Both the position numbers and the translations under genes were made by a program. Positions 16,943-26,193 of a stretch of DNA of 64,000 nt are shown one piece after another; the first letter of the stretch is position 1, and each line of letters opens with the position of its first letter. The stretch comes from Chitinophaga agri (GTDB lineage: Bacteria; Bacteroidota; Bacteroidia; Chitinophagales; Chitinophagaceae): assembly GCF_010093065.1 (NCBI RefSeq), contig NZ_CP048113.1:1984001-2048000 (forward strand), written 5' to 3'. The notes below the pieces were generated by a model. The model had not been told where the DNA came from. It saw nothing but the letters and a program-made list of their open reading frames with translations, and did not search any database.

Positions 16943-16958
16943 ATCAAATTACATTATC

Positions 16959-18017
16959 ATGGCGGATTTATCTCAATTTGATCCCAATTCGGTAAGCCTC
17001 TTGTCCAACAACATCTTCGGCCTGCCTACAACTGAAGAGGAAGCGAAGCTGGTATTATTACCTGTACCCTGGGAGGTGACAGTTTCCTACACACATGGTA
17101 CAGCAAGAGGACCTGAGCAGATATTCAAGGCTTCTCTGCAGGTGGACCTGTATGATTCAGATGTAAAAGATGGCTGGAAGAATGGATTTTTCATGCGCGA
17201 TATCGACAAGCAACTGTTGCTGCGCAGTGATTACCTCCGTAAGGAAGCAGAACTTTACCTCAAATTTCTGACAGAAGGCGGAGATGTGTGTGAAAATGAA
17301 TTTCTTAAAAAGACCCTGGTAGATGTTAATACCGGTACGGTTGCCATGAATGAGTGGGTGTACCGTCAAACGATGGAACTCCTGAACGCCGGTAAACTGG
17401 TTGGTCTTGTAGGGGGCGATCATAGTACGCCACTGGGCTATTTCAGAGCGATCGGCGAGAAAAAGGGAGACTTTGGCATTCTGCAGATAGATGCACATTG
17501 CGACCTGCGTAATGGTTATGAAGGGTTTCAATACTCTCATGCTTCCATTATGTATAATGCATTATTAGAGGTGCCGCAACTGACGAAACTCGTACAGATC
17601 GGTATCCGCGATTACTGCGAAGAAGAAGTTGATTATATTAATAACAGTAACGGGAAAGTGGTGACCTTCTTTGACAAGGACATCAAAGCCCGTCAGTACG
17701 AAGGAGACACCTGGAAGATGATCTGCGATGATATTATAGCGACCCTTCCGCAACAGGTGTATATCAGCTTTGATATTGACGGACTTGATCCGAAGCTGTG
17801 TCCGCGTACCGGCACGCCAGTAGCGGGAGGTTTCGAAACGGAACAGCTGTATTATCTGTTCCGTAAGGTGATTGAAAGCGGCCGTAAACTGATTGGCTTT
17901 GATCTGAATGAAGTGAGCACTTCTCATGATGAGTGGGATGCGAATGTGGGTGCAAGGGTGCTGTTCAAGCTGTGCAATCTGATGATACTGTCGAATGAAT
18001 CAGGCGTTAGGGATTAA
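16959..18017 (+). CDS. Agmatinase/arginase family ureohydrolase
   Basis: The 352-residue enzyme has the binuclear Mn ligands of the ureohydrolase superfamily: GGDHS, IDAHCD and SFDIDGLDP. Members hydrolyse arginine, agmatine, formiminoglutamate, guanidinobutyrate or guanidine; the sequence does not let me choose. I start it at ATG 16959 (MADLSQFDPNS) because an upstream in-frame ATG at 16833 would place the -7 promoter box inside the gene. The leader carries a possible attenuator hairpin. It is divergent from ccmE. Confidence 0.9.
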   Translation: MADLSQFDPNSVSLLSNNIFGLPTTEEEAKLVLLPVPWEVTVSYTHGTARGPEQIFKASLQVDLYDSDVKDGWKNGFFMRDIDKQLLLRSDYLRKEAELYLKFLTEGGDVCENEFLKKTLVDVNTGTVAMNEWVYRQTMELLNAGKLVGLVGGDHSTPLGYFRAIGEKKGDFGILQIDAHCDLRNGYEGFQYSHASIMYNALLEVPQLTKLVQIGIRDYCEEEVDYINNSNGKVVTFFDKDIKARQYEGDTWKMICDDIIATLPQQVYISFDIDGLDPKLCPRTGTPVAGGFETEQLYYLFRKVIESGRKLIGFDLNEVSTSHDEWDANVGARVLFKLCNLMILSNESGVRD

Positions 18018-18177
18018 AAATCAGGAATTGGTTTAGCCTGACAATATGTAACACGTTTCAATATAGCGTTACTGTAACACGATATTGGAAAATGCAAAGT
18101 ATTGATAGGATATCCAGTCTCTTATAAGCATACATTCCTAATTCCTGATCAATTCCTAATTCCAAACATGGTTGCTG

Positions 18178-18780
18178 ATGAATGATAATATGAAACAATA
18201 CAAGATAAGGATCCTTCACCCGAATACAGTTACACGCCTTCGCCTGCAACCTGTTATGCATGGCCTGGCAGGCATCCTTTTTTTAATGAATGGAATCGGC
18301 GCCTATAATGGTCCGACCCCTAACTGGGGAATGGCGATCTTCTTTATCTTACTGGGTATGGGAAGTCTGGTATTCCCGTTTATAATGAAACGCTTCCGCA
18401 ATGTACAGGCTGCGAACAGCCTTGCCCGCCTGATCCAGGCATTTGTGAGCCTTACCGGTTCGCTGTACTTTCTGACGCATATGCAGCCACTGATCAGTGG
18501 TCTGTTGTTCCTGACGGGCCTGGCCTCTGCCTACATTGGATGGGCGGAGTACAAGATATTCCTGCCTTGTTTTGTAAAGATCGATATGATGGGCGTATTA
18601 CTGCCAGGCACCTTTTCGGACAAGCTGATTGGCTGGAACCAACTGAATAACGTAATTTTGCGGAATGACCTGCTCACAATAGACTTCAAAAACAATAAAG
18701 TATTACAAGTAGAAGTGATTGACGAGGTAGGTGCGGTGACCGCAGAAGAAATGAACGCTTTTTTTAAAAGCAGGATCTGA
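18178..18780 (+). CDS. Membrane protein of unknown function, four transmembrane segments
   Basis: About 200 residues with hydrophobic helices near 27-42, 50-68, 85-105 and 108-125, then a soluble tail of about 75 residues. The tail (DKLIGWNQLNNVILRNDLLTIDFKNNK) looks like the PH-like membrane-associated domain of small Bacteroidota membrane proteins. ATG at 18178 or 18190 are both possible. It is 48 nt upstream of the radical SAM gene on the same strand and may be co-transcribed. I do not recognise a named family. Confidence 0.7.
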   Translation: MNDNMKQYKIRILHPNTVTRLRLQPVMHGLAGILFLMNGIGAYNGPTPNWGMAIFFILLGMGSLVFPFIMKRFRNVQAANSLARLIQAFVSLTGSLYFLTHMQPLISGLLFLTGLASAYIGWAEYKIFLPCFVKIDMMGVLLPGTFSDKLIGWNQLNNVILRNDLLTIDFKNNKVLQVEVIDEVGAVTAEEMNAFFKSRI

Positions 18781-18828
18781 TAACGCACCAGACAATATTA
18801 CAAATTCAACAAGAAACTATCTGATCAT

Positions 18829-20124
18829 TTGAAACAGTCTCCATACATACTTTACTCTGACGGTAAAGGAAATATATTTGAAGATACGACCATGCTCACA
18901 ACCGGCCGTAGTGGCTGGGATGCCTACCCGATTGACCCGGAGGAATGGATAGAACTGCCGGAAGGCGGTTCCCTGTACGAGTTGCCTGGTCGTCGTGGCA
19001 TAGGTCTCAACGCGAAGACCGGAGAAATGGGGCTTTGTGATAAGGGATGGGCAGTAGCGGCCTTCATTCCACCGGCGCATACAGGGTTTTACCTGGCTGC
19101 CTACGAAACGATGCCGGATGCACCGACCCTCCCACTGTTCTGCTATACGGCAGTAGGCTGGCTGGATGGTAAATTCTACGTACCTGCTACGCGTATCGAA
19201 CAGGACATTCGTCAGGAATGTGCCGGATTTGACGACAAGAAAGTGAAGCAGGGTGTAAAACAGCTGCTGGAAGCATATCCGCATAACAGGCTGGTACAGC
19301 ACCTGGCTGATAACTGCGCATTGACATATCATTGTCCGGCTGCCCGTAACTACTTTATGGGTCGCTGGGAATGCCCGATCCCGTCCTCTCCTGCCTGTAA
19401 CGCCAACTGTATCGGTTGTATTTCCTTCCAGCCGGAAGAAGAAACGATCGTATCAACACAGGACCGTCTGCGTTTCAAACCAACGGCGGAAGAGATCGTG
19501 GAATATACAGTACCTCACCTGGAGACAGCACCATTCCCGATCGTGAGCTTCGGACAGGGTTGCGAGGGTGAACCCCTGCTGATGTGGGAGACCATTCGCG
19601 AGTCGATCATTGAGATCCGCAAGCATACCCCGAAAGGAAGTATCAATATCAACACAAACGGTAGTAAGCCGGACGCAGTGAGAGAACTGTGTAAAGCAGG
19701 TCTGAACAGTATCCGCGTAAGTACCAACTCCGTACAGGAAAAGTACTATACACCGTACTACCGTCCTAATAACTACGTATTCGAAGATATCATTGAAAGT
19801 CTGAAAGTAGTACGGGATTTCGGCGGATGGACATCCATTAACTACTTCACATTCCCGGGTATGACCGATAGCGTGGATGAGTATGAAGCACTGCGTAAAC
19901 TGATCAGGGATACCGATCTGAAGATGATCCAGTGGAGAAACTTCAATATTGATCCTGACTGGTACCTGGGTCGTCTGGGTATTACAGATCCGGGTGAATG
20001 TATGGGTATCAAACAGCTGCAGGACCTGATCCAGGAGGAGTTCCCTCACCTGAAATATGGTTACTTTAATCCGCCGATCGAACGGATCAAAGGTGATTAT
20101 GAGAAAGACTTCGCACACTACTAA
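18829..20124 (+). CDS. Radical SAM protein of unknown function
   Basis: A 431-residue protein with a CxxxCxxC cluster motif, C190-NAN-C194-IG-C197, in the middle rather than at the N-terminus. A QGCEGEPLL segment (GGEP-like, SAM amino group contact) and the TNGS strand follow. The first 180 residues are a separate region rich in aromatic and glycine residues, with further cysteines C163, C169 and C182 just before the cluster. The only sensible start is TTG at 18829; the next in-frame ATG would cut into the N-terminal region. It ends at a clear terminator. Substrate unknown. Confidence 0.85.
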   Translation: MKQSPYILYSDGKGNIFEDTTMLTTGRSGWDAYPIDPEEWIELPEGGSLYELPGRRGIGLNAKTGEMGLCDKGWAVAAFIPPAHTGFYLAAYETMPDAPTLPLFCYTAVGWLDGKFYVPATRIEQDIRQECAGFDDKKVKQGVKQLLEAYPHNRLVQHLADNCALTYHCPAARNYFMGRWECPIPSSPACNANCIGCISFQPEEETIVSTQDRLRFKPTAEEIVEYTVPHLETAPFPIVSFGQGCEGEPLLMWETIRESIIEIRKHTPKGSININTNGSKPDAVRELCKAGLNSIRVSTNSVQEKYYTPYYRPNNYVFEDIIESLKVVRDFGGWTSINYFTFPGMTDSVDEYEALRKLIRDTDLKMIQWRNFNIDPDWYLGRLGITDPGECMGIKQLQDLIQEEFPHLKYGYFNPPIERIKGDYEKDFAHY

Positions 20125-20144
20125 GCATCACTGTTAGTCATTAT

Positions 20145-20183
20145 AAAAGGAAGGCGTTCATGTATCATGGATGCCTTCCTTTT
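20145..20183. terminator. Bidirectional terminator between radical SAM and MFS genes
   Basis: AAAAGGAAGGC (20145-20155) pairs perfectly with GCCTTCCTTTT (20173-20183) around a 17-nt loop. It serves the convergent radical SAM (+) and MFS (-) genes. Confidence 0.85.
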
Positions 20184-20203
20184 ATTATTATCAGCCCTGA
20201 CGA

Positions 20204-21442
20204 CTAACTTTTCACCAGTACTTCTACTTCCTTTTTATCAGCTACTTTCTTATACAACATATAAAAGCCCAATCCGGGAAGCGCACATAATGCGCCGGCA
20301 CAATACCACCAGGCAGCAAAGCCAAAATGCCCTACCATGTAGGAGCCCAGGGTCGGCGCCAGGATACTGGAGATGGAGAAGGACATCGTATACAGCCCTG
20401 CGTATTGTCCGCGGTTATACTCACTGCTTCTTGTTACAAAGAACGAGTTCATAAAAGGAATACTCAGCATTTCCCCTATCGTGAAAAACAGGATAAAGAA
20501 CAGACCAGTAGCGGCCACCGGAGGCAGCAGGTTGAAGCTCAGATATCCTATGCCGGCCAGTACCACACCACGTGTGATGAACAGCAGACTATGCATCTTA
20601 CCTTCTATTTTATAGACCAGTACCATTTCGATAAATGCGACGAGTAATCCGTTCAGTCCCATGAGCATGCCGATATGGGCTTCTTCCATGTGTACGACCG
20701 ATTTCAGGTACAAAGGTACCATAGTGGACAATTGCAGGAAGCCGGTAGTGAATACTACGATCAGCAGGACAAAGGTCAGGTAGATGCCGTCTTTGTACAC
20801 GCTGGAATTATCTTTCACAGTCACTGCCTCCACTTCTTTTGTCTCTTTTGGAACAGCCTTTACCGGTGGCAGCAGTATGCGCATAAGCAGCACAGCGGCG
20901 ATACAGGTCAGGCCATCCACCCAGAACAACAGGTGATAACTATAGCCGGCCAGTATGCCTCCCAGTGCCGGTCCGATAGACCACCCCAGGTTAGAAGCCA
21001 GTCTGTTAAGGGAGTAGGAACGGGTGCGGTTGGCAACGGAGCTATAAAAAGCAGTAGCTGCGACGTTTGCAGGCCGGAAGGCATCGCCTACACAGCTCAG
21101 GACAAAGATACAAACGCAGAACTGCGGCAGGGTGCGCATTTGTCCAAGTACCAGAAAAATGAGGCCCTGTAGTAACAGGCTCCAGAACTGTACGGGGTAA
21201 AAGCCGATCCTATCTGAAAGACGGCCACCAATGAACGATCCGCAGATCGCGCCCGTGCCGAAACAGGCCATGACGATACCTGCTTCAGGAACGGAGAAAT
21301 GGAGTTGCTGGGTAAGGTATACCGTCATAAAAGGTATAACCATTGCGCCACTGCGATTGATTAACAAAACCACGGCTAACAACCAGGTAGAAGATGATAG
21401 GCCAGCATAGGCCTTTTTGTACAAAGAGAAAATTGGTGACAT
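20204..21442 (-). CDS. Major facilitator superfamily transporter
   Basis: The 412-residue protein has about 12 transmembrane segments and the MFS loop 2-3 motif GGRLSDRIGFYPV (about residues 77-89). A charged loop near 198-215 separates the two six-helix halves. The family includes drug and sugar efflux pumps; substrate cannot be read from the sequence. Its start is divergent from the TonB-like gene, with 228 nt between them (21443-21670). Confidence 0.88.
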   Translation of the reverse strand: MSPIFSLYKKAYAGLSSSTWLLAVVLLINRSGAMVIPFMTVYLTQQLHFSVPEAGIVMACFGTGAICGSFIGGRLSDRIGFYPVQFWSLLLQGLIFLVLGQMRTLPQFCVCIFVLSCVGDAFRPANVAATAFYSSVANRTRSYSLNRLASNLGWSIGPALGGILAGYSYHLLFWVDGLTCIAAVLLMRILLPPVKAVPKETKEVEAVTVKDNSSVYKDGIYLTFVLLIVVFTTGFLQLSTMVPLYLKSVVHMEEAHIGMLMGLNGLLVAFIEMVLVYKIEGKMHSLLFITRGVVLAGIGYLSFNLLPPVAATGLFFILFFTIGEMLSIPFMNSFFVTRSSEYNRGQYAGLYTMSFSISSILAPTLGSYMVGHFGFAAWWYCAGALCALPGLGFYMLYKKVADKKEVEVLVKS

Positions 21443-21659
21443 CCCTGAAGCTCTAAAGATGGTACAAAATTAGGTGATTAAAGTTGATGCAGGCAATAAT
21501 AATTGTACATGAAAAACAGTTAGATAGTAAGCAGGCGGGTTACAACGGCCGACAACTGGGATAACTGACTTTCAGCGGGTTAGCAGCACGCTGCTGAGCG
21601 AGGGTAAGAAGAAAGCAGCCGGAAGGCCCGGAGGCTGTATACACTTTAAAAAATATCCT

Positions 21660-21667
21660 TACTTTTG
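21660..21667 (+). promoter_or_regulatory. -7 promoter box next to the TonB-like start codon
   Basis: TACTTTTG exactly fits TAnnTTTG and ends only 3 nt before the ATG at 21671. If used, transcription would begin at or just inside the start codon, giving a leaderless mRNA or a later start. Confidence 0.4.
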
Positions 21668-21670
21668 GGT

Positions 21671-22555
21671 ATGCCGAAAAAAGAAGACAATACAGAAAAG
21701 AATTTAAAAGCAGCCGGCGCCACAATTGCCGTACACGCATTAGTGTTAGTAGTGCTGCTACTGGCAGGATTCTCAGCACCTCCCCCGTTACCAGACCAGG
21801 ACCTTGGTATGGAAGTAAATCTGGGTACTTCGGATGAGGGCATGGGTGATGAGCAGCCACTGAATCCGAATCCGCCGAGCAGCGGAGAGGCCAGTGCGTC
21901 CACACCTCAGAACGAGCCAGTACCTTCGGCTGACAATGCAACACAGGAAGACATTGCCACACAGGACGATGAGGAAGCACCGGAGATCACCAAACCGGAA
22001 AAACCGGTAGAGAAACCAAAGGAGACAAAGAACCTGGAATCTCAGCCAACTAAAACACCTCCTAAAAAGCATTCTGATAATCCACCTGCACCTGTACCTC
22101 CGGCACCGAAGCCAAAGGCCGTATATGCGGGGGGAAGTTCAAATAGTTCCAATAGCGGCAATAACGCACAGAGCAGTAATAACGCTACCGGTGAAGGCAA
22201 TACCGGCAAACCAGGCGACCGTGGCCAGATCAATGGTAATCCGGACGGCGGCGGTTACACAGGTGGTGGTTTAGGAGGAGGACGTTCCGACTTCCGTCTT
22301 AATGGCCGTACGCTGCTGAGCAAACCATCACTGACCTACGAAGGTGATGAGTCTGGCTATATCGCCGTAAGTATCAAGGTGGACAGGCAGGGGAATGTCA
22401 TAGCGGCCTCGCACTCCCTGAAAGGATCAACGCTGAATAACCCACGCCTGATCGACATCGCTAAACGTGCTGCCTCTCAGTTGAAATACAATGTGAATGC
22501 TGATGCACCTGAAGTACAGTTCGCACTTATAAGATTTTATTTTAAAGTACAATAA
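21671..22555 (+). CDS. TonB/TolA-like energy transducer protein
   Basis: The product (294 residues from ATG 21671) has one N-terminal membrane helix (about 16-36, AAGATIAVHALVLVVLLLAG), a long Pro/Lys/Glu/Gly/Asn-rich linker, and a C-terminal TonB-fold domain (YIAVSIKVDRQGNVIAASHS to VQFALIRFYFKVQ). Such proteins couple proton-motive force to outer-membrane receptors. No exbB or exbD is beside it, so partners must be elsewhere. It heads a + strand run with a DUF5723 outer-membrane protein and folC, but a terminator at 22577-22601 separates it from the next gene. Confidence 0.85.
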   Translation: MPKKEDNTEKNLKAAGATIAVHALVLVVLLLAGFSAPPPLPDQDLGMEVNLGTSDEGMGDEQPLNPNPPSSGEASASTPQNEPVPSADNATQEDIATQDDEEAPEITKPEKPVEKPKETKNLESQPTKTPPKKHSDNPPAPVPPAPKPKAVYAGGSSNSSNSGNNAQSSNNATGEGNTGKPGDRGQINGNPDGGGYTGGGLGGGRSDFRLNGRTLLSKPSLTYEGDESGYIAVSIKVDRQGNVIAASHSLKGSTLNNPRLIDIAKRAASQLKYNVNADAPEVQFALIRFYFKVQ

Positions 22556-22576
22556 TATATTTGAATATATTTGCAT

Positions 22577-22601
22577 GGGAAAAGATCGCTGATCTTTTCC
22601 C
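22577..22601 (+). terminator. Intrinsic terminator after the TonB-like gene
   Basis: GGGAAAAGATC (22577-22587) and GATCTTTTCCC (22591-22601) pair perfectly around a 3-nt loop and are followed by a T-rich tract. Confidence 0.8.
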
Positions 22602-22684
22602 ATTTTCTTTTGTAGGGACCGCCAATAAACGGCCAGATATTTGCGTTATTGGTGAGAAACCGAACTGCCAACTAATTACTGCAT

Positions 22685-24163
22685 ATGCCATTTAGAGTAA
22701 AGCTGTTAAGACATCTACGACTGTTATTTATTGCCACTTCTTTTACTTTAGGAGCTTACGAAGCGCAGGCTCAGTTTACCCTTGGAGGGTATTCCAACAG
22801 CCATTATGCGGGGATCCATGGAGTGCCTAACAACCCTGCCAGTGCTGCCGGCACCCATTATAAATGGGACGTTAATATAGCAGGTATACAGGGTGGTGCA
22901 GGTAATACCTATATTCGTTTCCCGCGCTCTATTCTGCTACATCCACCGGATTCACTGCAGGCACTGAAACAAAACCGTGATTATTTCCTGGATACTGCCG
23001 CAGCCTCTACCAAAAAGCAACTGGCCTGGGGCAATGTGGATGTCATGATGCCTTCTGTACTTTATTCAATTGATGAATTAAGTGCAGTAGCCTTTACCTG
23101 GCGCGTGCGCTCTATGGCAAACGGCGGTAATATTACGACAGATGTTGCCAACTTCTTTGCACAGGACTTCCCGAACCCGGCTTTTGCCAACAAAAGGTAC
23201 GATATGCCCTGGGCGAATGGTAGTTTCCACTGGTGGAATGAATTTGGTTTCAGCTATGCACGTGTGTTGAAAGATGATGGTAATACCGTCTTTAAAGCCG
23301 GTGCAACATTGAAACTCTTATCTGGTGTGGCTGCTGGTTATGCGCAGGTAGATAACGCTACGTTTGTTATGCATTCAAGAACGAATGGCGAGATCAATGA
23401 TGGTACACTCAAAGTTGGGTACAGTGATGGGCTGGCTAACTGGCAGAATCCGGCACTGAGCAACTATAAACTGTTTGGTAATATGGGCGTGGGTATGGAC
23501 GTGGGTATTACATACGAATGGCGTGCAACGGTAGACGGTCTGACCGGATATGATGATAGTCAATGGAACACTGAAGCAGACGATTACAGGCTGCGTTTAG
23601 GCGTATCGATCACTGACCTTGGTAGCATTACCTATAAGAAAAATCCTGGCAGCAGAGACCTCGACCTGCGTACGGAAAATGTGAACACCAGTGACCTAAG
23701 AGTACGCAAAGGGGAAAGCTGGCAGCAATATTATACCCGTATCAGCACCTACTTTACAGCGCTTCCTTCTGAAGATAAGTTCCGTATGAACACGCCTGCT
23801 GCGTTGAACATTACGGCAGACTATAACATTGATGGACGTTTCTTCATCAACGCTGGCGGACGTATGGCACTGAACGCCGGTAAATTTGATCCGAGCAAGA
23901 CCTACATGATCTCCTACTTCCAGGTAACACCGCGTTACGATGCCCGTTACATTGGTGGTTATCTGCCATTAACCGTTAACCGCAGCGGACAGGTAGATGC
24001 AGGTGTAGGGCTGCGTCTGGGCCCCCTGGTGATCGGTTCTTCTACCATGTTGTCTAATCTGTTTCAAAAGAACAAGAACCGCCTCGACGGTTTCATAGCG
24101 CTGCGTATCATTCCTATCAAACGTGGCGAAGGTAAGGTAGGTTGCCCGGGCACTAATTTCTAA
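22685..24163 (+). CDS. DUF5723 family outer-membrane beta-barrel protein
   Basis: A 492-residue protein with a signal peptide (ending AQAQ near residue 29) and the family start FTLGGYSNSHYAGIHGVPNNPAS. Alternating hydrophobic strands with aromatic girdles indicate an outer-membrane barrel. DUF5723 proteins are Bacteroidota-specific and of unknown function. It lies between the TonB-like gene and folC. Confidence 0.85.
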   Translation: MPFRVKLLRHLRLLFIATSFTLGAYEAQAQFTLGGYSNSHYAGIHGVPNNPASAAGTHYKWDVNIAGIQGGAGNTYIRFPRSILLHPPDSLQALKQNRDYFLDTAAASTKKQLAWGNVDVMMPSVLYSIDELSAVAFTWRVRSMANGGNITTDVANFFAQDFPNPAFANKRYDMPWANGSFHWWNEFGFSYARVLKDDGNTVFKAGATLKLLSGVAAGYAQVDNATFVMHSRTNGEINDGTLKVGYSDGLANWQNPALSNYKLFGNMGVGMDVGITYEWRATVDGLTGYDDSQWNTEADDYRLRLGVSITDLGSITYKKNPGSRDLDLRTENVNTSDLRVRKGESWQQYYTRISTYFTALPSEDKFRMNTPAALNITADYNIDGRFFINAGGRMALNAGKFDPSKTYMISYFQVTPRYDARYIGGYLPLTVNRSGQVDAGVGLRLGPLVIGSSTMLSNLFQKNKNRLDGFIALRIIPIKRGEGKVGCPGTNF

Positions 24164-24244
24164 TGATTTTTACTACCAATATTTATACGAGTTAATTTAC
24201 ATTTGGGGTCCGGAACAAACATTGTGTTTGTTCCGGCATACCAA

Positions 24245-25537
24245 ATGTATATGAACTACCAGGAAACGGTTGACTACCTCTATCAACAGCTACCCATGTT
24301 CACCCGGGTAGGTGCGAGTGCCTTAAAAGCGGACCTCCATAACACGCTCGAGCTTTGCAAACAGCTGGGCGATCCTCAACACAAATTCAAATCCATACAC
24401 GTCGCCGGCACTAACGGAAAAGGTTCTACCAGTCATATGCTGGCGGCCATCTTCCAGCAGGCTGGTTATAAGACAGGGTTGTATACCTCCCCTCACCTGC
24501 TTGATTTCCGCGAGCGTATCCGGATCAACGGAGAAATGATGTCTAAAGAGTTTGTCGTGGAATTTGTCAAACAGATACAACCCACTATCGAACAGCTGGC
24601 ACCTTCCTTCTTTGAACTGACCGTAGCGATGGCGTTCGAATACTTCGCGCTTGAGCAGGTAGATATTGCGATCATTGAAGTGGGCCTGGGCGGCAGACTG
24701 GATTCTACCAATGTTATCACGCCGGAGCTTTCTGTCATTACCAATATCAGCTATGATCATATGCATATCCTGGGTAATACGCTACCTGAAATTGCCGGGG
24801 AAAAAGCAGGGATCATAAAAGCGAATGTGCCGGTAGTGATCTCTGAGACTCAACCGGAGATCCAGTCTGTATTTATTGATAAAGCGGCCTTCCTGGGCGC
24901 GCCTATCCATTTTGCAGACCGGGAATGGCTGTTACAGGAATCGGAGTTCTCACAGGGGCATCTGAGCCTGGGCGTCCAGCATACGCATAGCGGCGACATG
25001 AAGCGTTTCCATACTGATCTTACTGGCCAGTACCAGATGAAGAACATTATGGGCGTGTTATCGGCGGTGAAGGTATTGCAACAGGCAGGATGGGAATTAC
25101 CGGAGCAGACGGTCTTCACTGCATTGGCACACGTGAAGAAACTGACGGGGCTAAGGGGTCGTTGGGAGATCATTTCGCATGATCCATTGACCATCTTTGA
25201 TGTGGGGCATAATGAAGCTGGCGTCACAGAGATCGTGCAGCAGCTGAAGCATATGGTATATCGTCATCTGCATATTGTGACAGGATTTGTAAAGGATAAA
25301 GAAGTCCGCAAGGTACTTCCATTGTTTCCTGCAGCTGCGACTTATTATTTCTGTAAGGCACAGCTGCCAAGGGCGATGGATCAGCAGGAATTAGCGGAGA
25401 TGGCGCATGAGAGTGGATTGAGAGGGCATGCGTATGAGAGTGTGCAGCAGGCATTCCAGGCGGCGAAGCAGCAGGCGCATAAAGATGATCTGGTGTTGGT
25501 ATGTGGAAGCTTCTTCGTAGTGGCGGAGGTGATGTAA
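24245..25537 (+). CDS. folC: Bifunctional folylpolyglutamate/dihydrofolate synthase FolC
   Basis: FolC adds glutamate to dihydropteroate and folates in the cytoplasm. The Mur-ligase ATP loop GTNGKGST, the SPHLLDFRERI stretch and the late KLTGLRGRWE and DVGHNEAG motifs are diagnostic. I start at ATG 24245 (MYMNYQETVDYLY); ATG 24251 is equally possible, and an upstream non-ATG start would add a non-homologous tail. About 430 residues, the usual length. It is 81 nt downstream of the DUF5723 gene. Confidence 0.94.
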   Translation: MYMNYQETVDYLYQQLPMFTRVGASALKADLHNTLELCKQLGDPQHKFKSIHVAGTNGKGSTSHMLAAIFQQAGYKTGLYTSPHLLDFRERIRINGEMMSKEFVVEFVKQIQPTIEQLAPSFFELTVAMAFEYFALEQVDIAIIEVGLGGRLDSTNVITPELSVITNISYDHMHILGNTLPEIAGEKAGIIKANVPVVISETQPEIQSVFIDKAAFLGAPIHFADREWLLQESEFSQGHLSLGVQHTHSGDMKRFHTDLTGQYQMKNIMGVLSAVKVLQQAGWELPEQTVFTALAHVKKLTGLRGRWEIISHDPLTIFDVGHNEAGVTEIVQQLKHMVYRHLHIVTGFVKDKEVRKVLPLFPAAATYYFCKAQLPRAMDQQELAEMAHESGLRGHAYESVQQAFQAAKQQAHKDDLVLVCGSFFVVAEVM

Positions 25538-25551
25538 CGTTTACAAAAAAA

Positions 25552-25589
25552 GGAACCGGGTAGATCAAATACATGACATACCCGGTTCC
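25552..25589 (-). terminator. Terminator of the NUDIX gene (convergent with folC)
   Basis: GGAACCGGGTA (25552-25562) and TACCCGGTTCC (25579-25589) pair perfectly; on the minus strand seven T follow. Confidence 0.85.
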
Positions 25590-25607
25590 GATCATTAATA
25601 GCTTACA

Positions 25608-26174
25608 CTAAGCCTTTTGTATCTTCAGCTCCTTCAAACGAAGCAACGCATAGAACAGACAGCTCACATGCAGACTTTGTAAGATCTGATTCTCCAGCAG
25701 CAGCTTTTCTACATCCTCAAGCTCCATTAATACCAGTTCGATCTCTTCATTCTCGTCAAGATCCTGCTCCTGCACCTTCTTTCCGCCGGTAGCCAGGAAC
25801 ATGTGGGTAAGGTTATTGCTGGAAGCCGGGTTAGGCGCTACTGCACCCAGTGAAATAATCTTTTCGAAGTCATACCCTGTTTCTTCCAGCAGTTCACGGC
25901 GCATAGCAAATTCAGGAGATGGATCTGTATCATCCATTGTGCCACCAGGTATTTCCAGTACGGTTTTACCGATACCCTGTCTGAACTGACGTACCATGAT
26001 AATACGGCCGTCATCCGTGACAGCAACACAATTCACCCAATCATTGTATTCAAGCACATAATAGGGTTCCACTATTTTGCCCTGCGGCGTTTCACATTTG
26101 TCACGGCGGGCAGTCAGCCAGTTGTCTTTAAAAAGGTATTCCGAAGTTAACGTCTTCCAGTCTAATGATGCCAT
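25608..26174 (-). CDS. NUDIX hydrolase, probable ADP-sugar pyrophosphatase
   Basis: The 188-residue protein carries a NUDIX box with the core REELLEETGY-type sequence (RRELLEETGYDF, about 92-103) after GGTMDDTDPSPE. The N-terminal PYYVLEYNDWVNCVAVTDDG layout is like ADP-ribose pyrophosphatases, which hydrolyse ADP-ribose to AMP and ribose-5-phosphate. Exact substrate is not certain. It is followed by a terminator and preceded by yfiT, 19 nt away. Confidence 0.88.
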   Translation of the reverse strand: MASLDWKTLTSEYLFKDNWLTARRDKCETPQGKIVEPYYVLEYNDWVNCVAVTDDGRIIMVRQFRQGIGKTVLEIPGGTMDDTDPSPEFAMRRELLEETGYDFEKIISLGAVAPNPASSNNLTHMFLATGGKKVQEQDLDENEEIELVLMELEDVEKLLLENQILQSLHVSCLFYALLRLKELKIQKA

Positions 26175-26193
26175 TGTGGTTGTTCTTTTGTGA

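Noticed and set aside
16833..16958. Longer start for the ureohydrolase
   Set aside because: It would place an exact -7 promoter box and a terminator-like hairpin inside the coding region and adds 42 residues with no family likeness.
22567..22574. TATATTTG as promoter of the DUF5723 gene
   Set aside because: It precedes the terminator at 22577-22601, so any transcript would stop before the gene.
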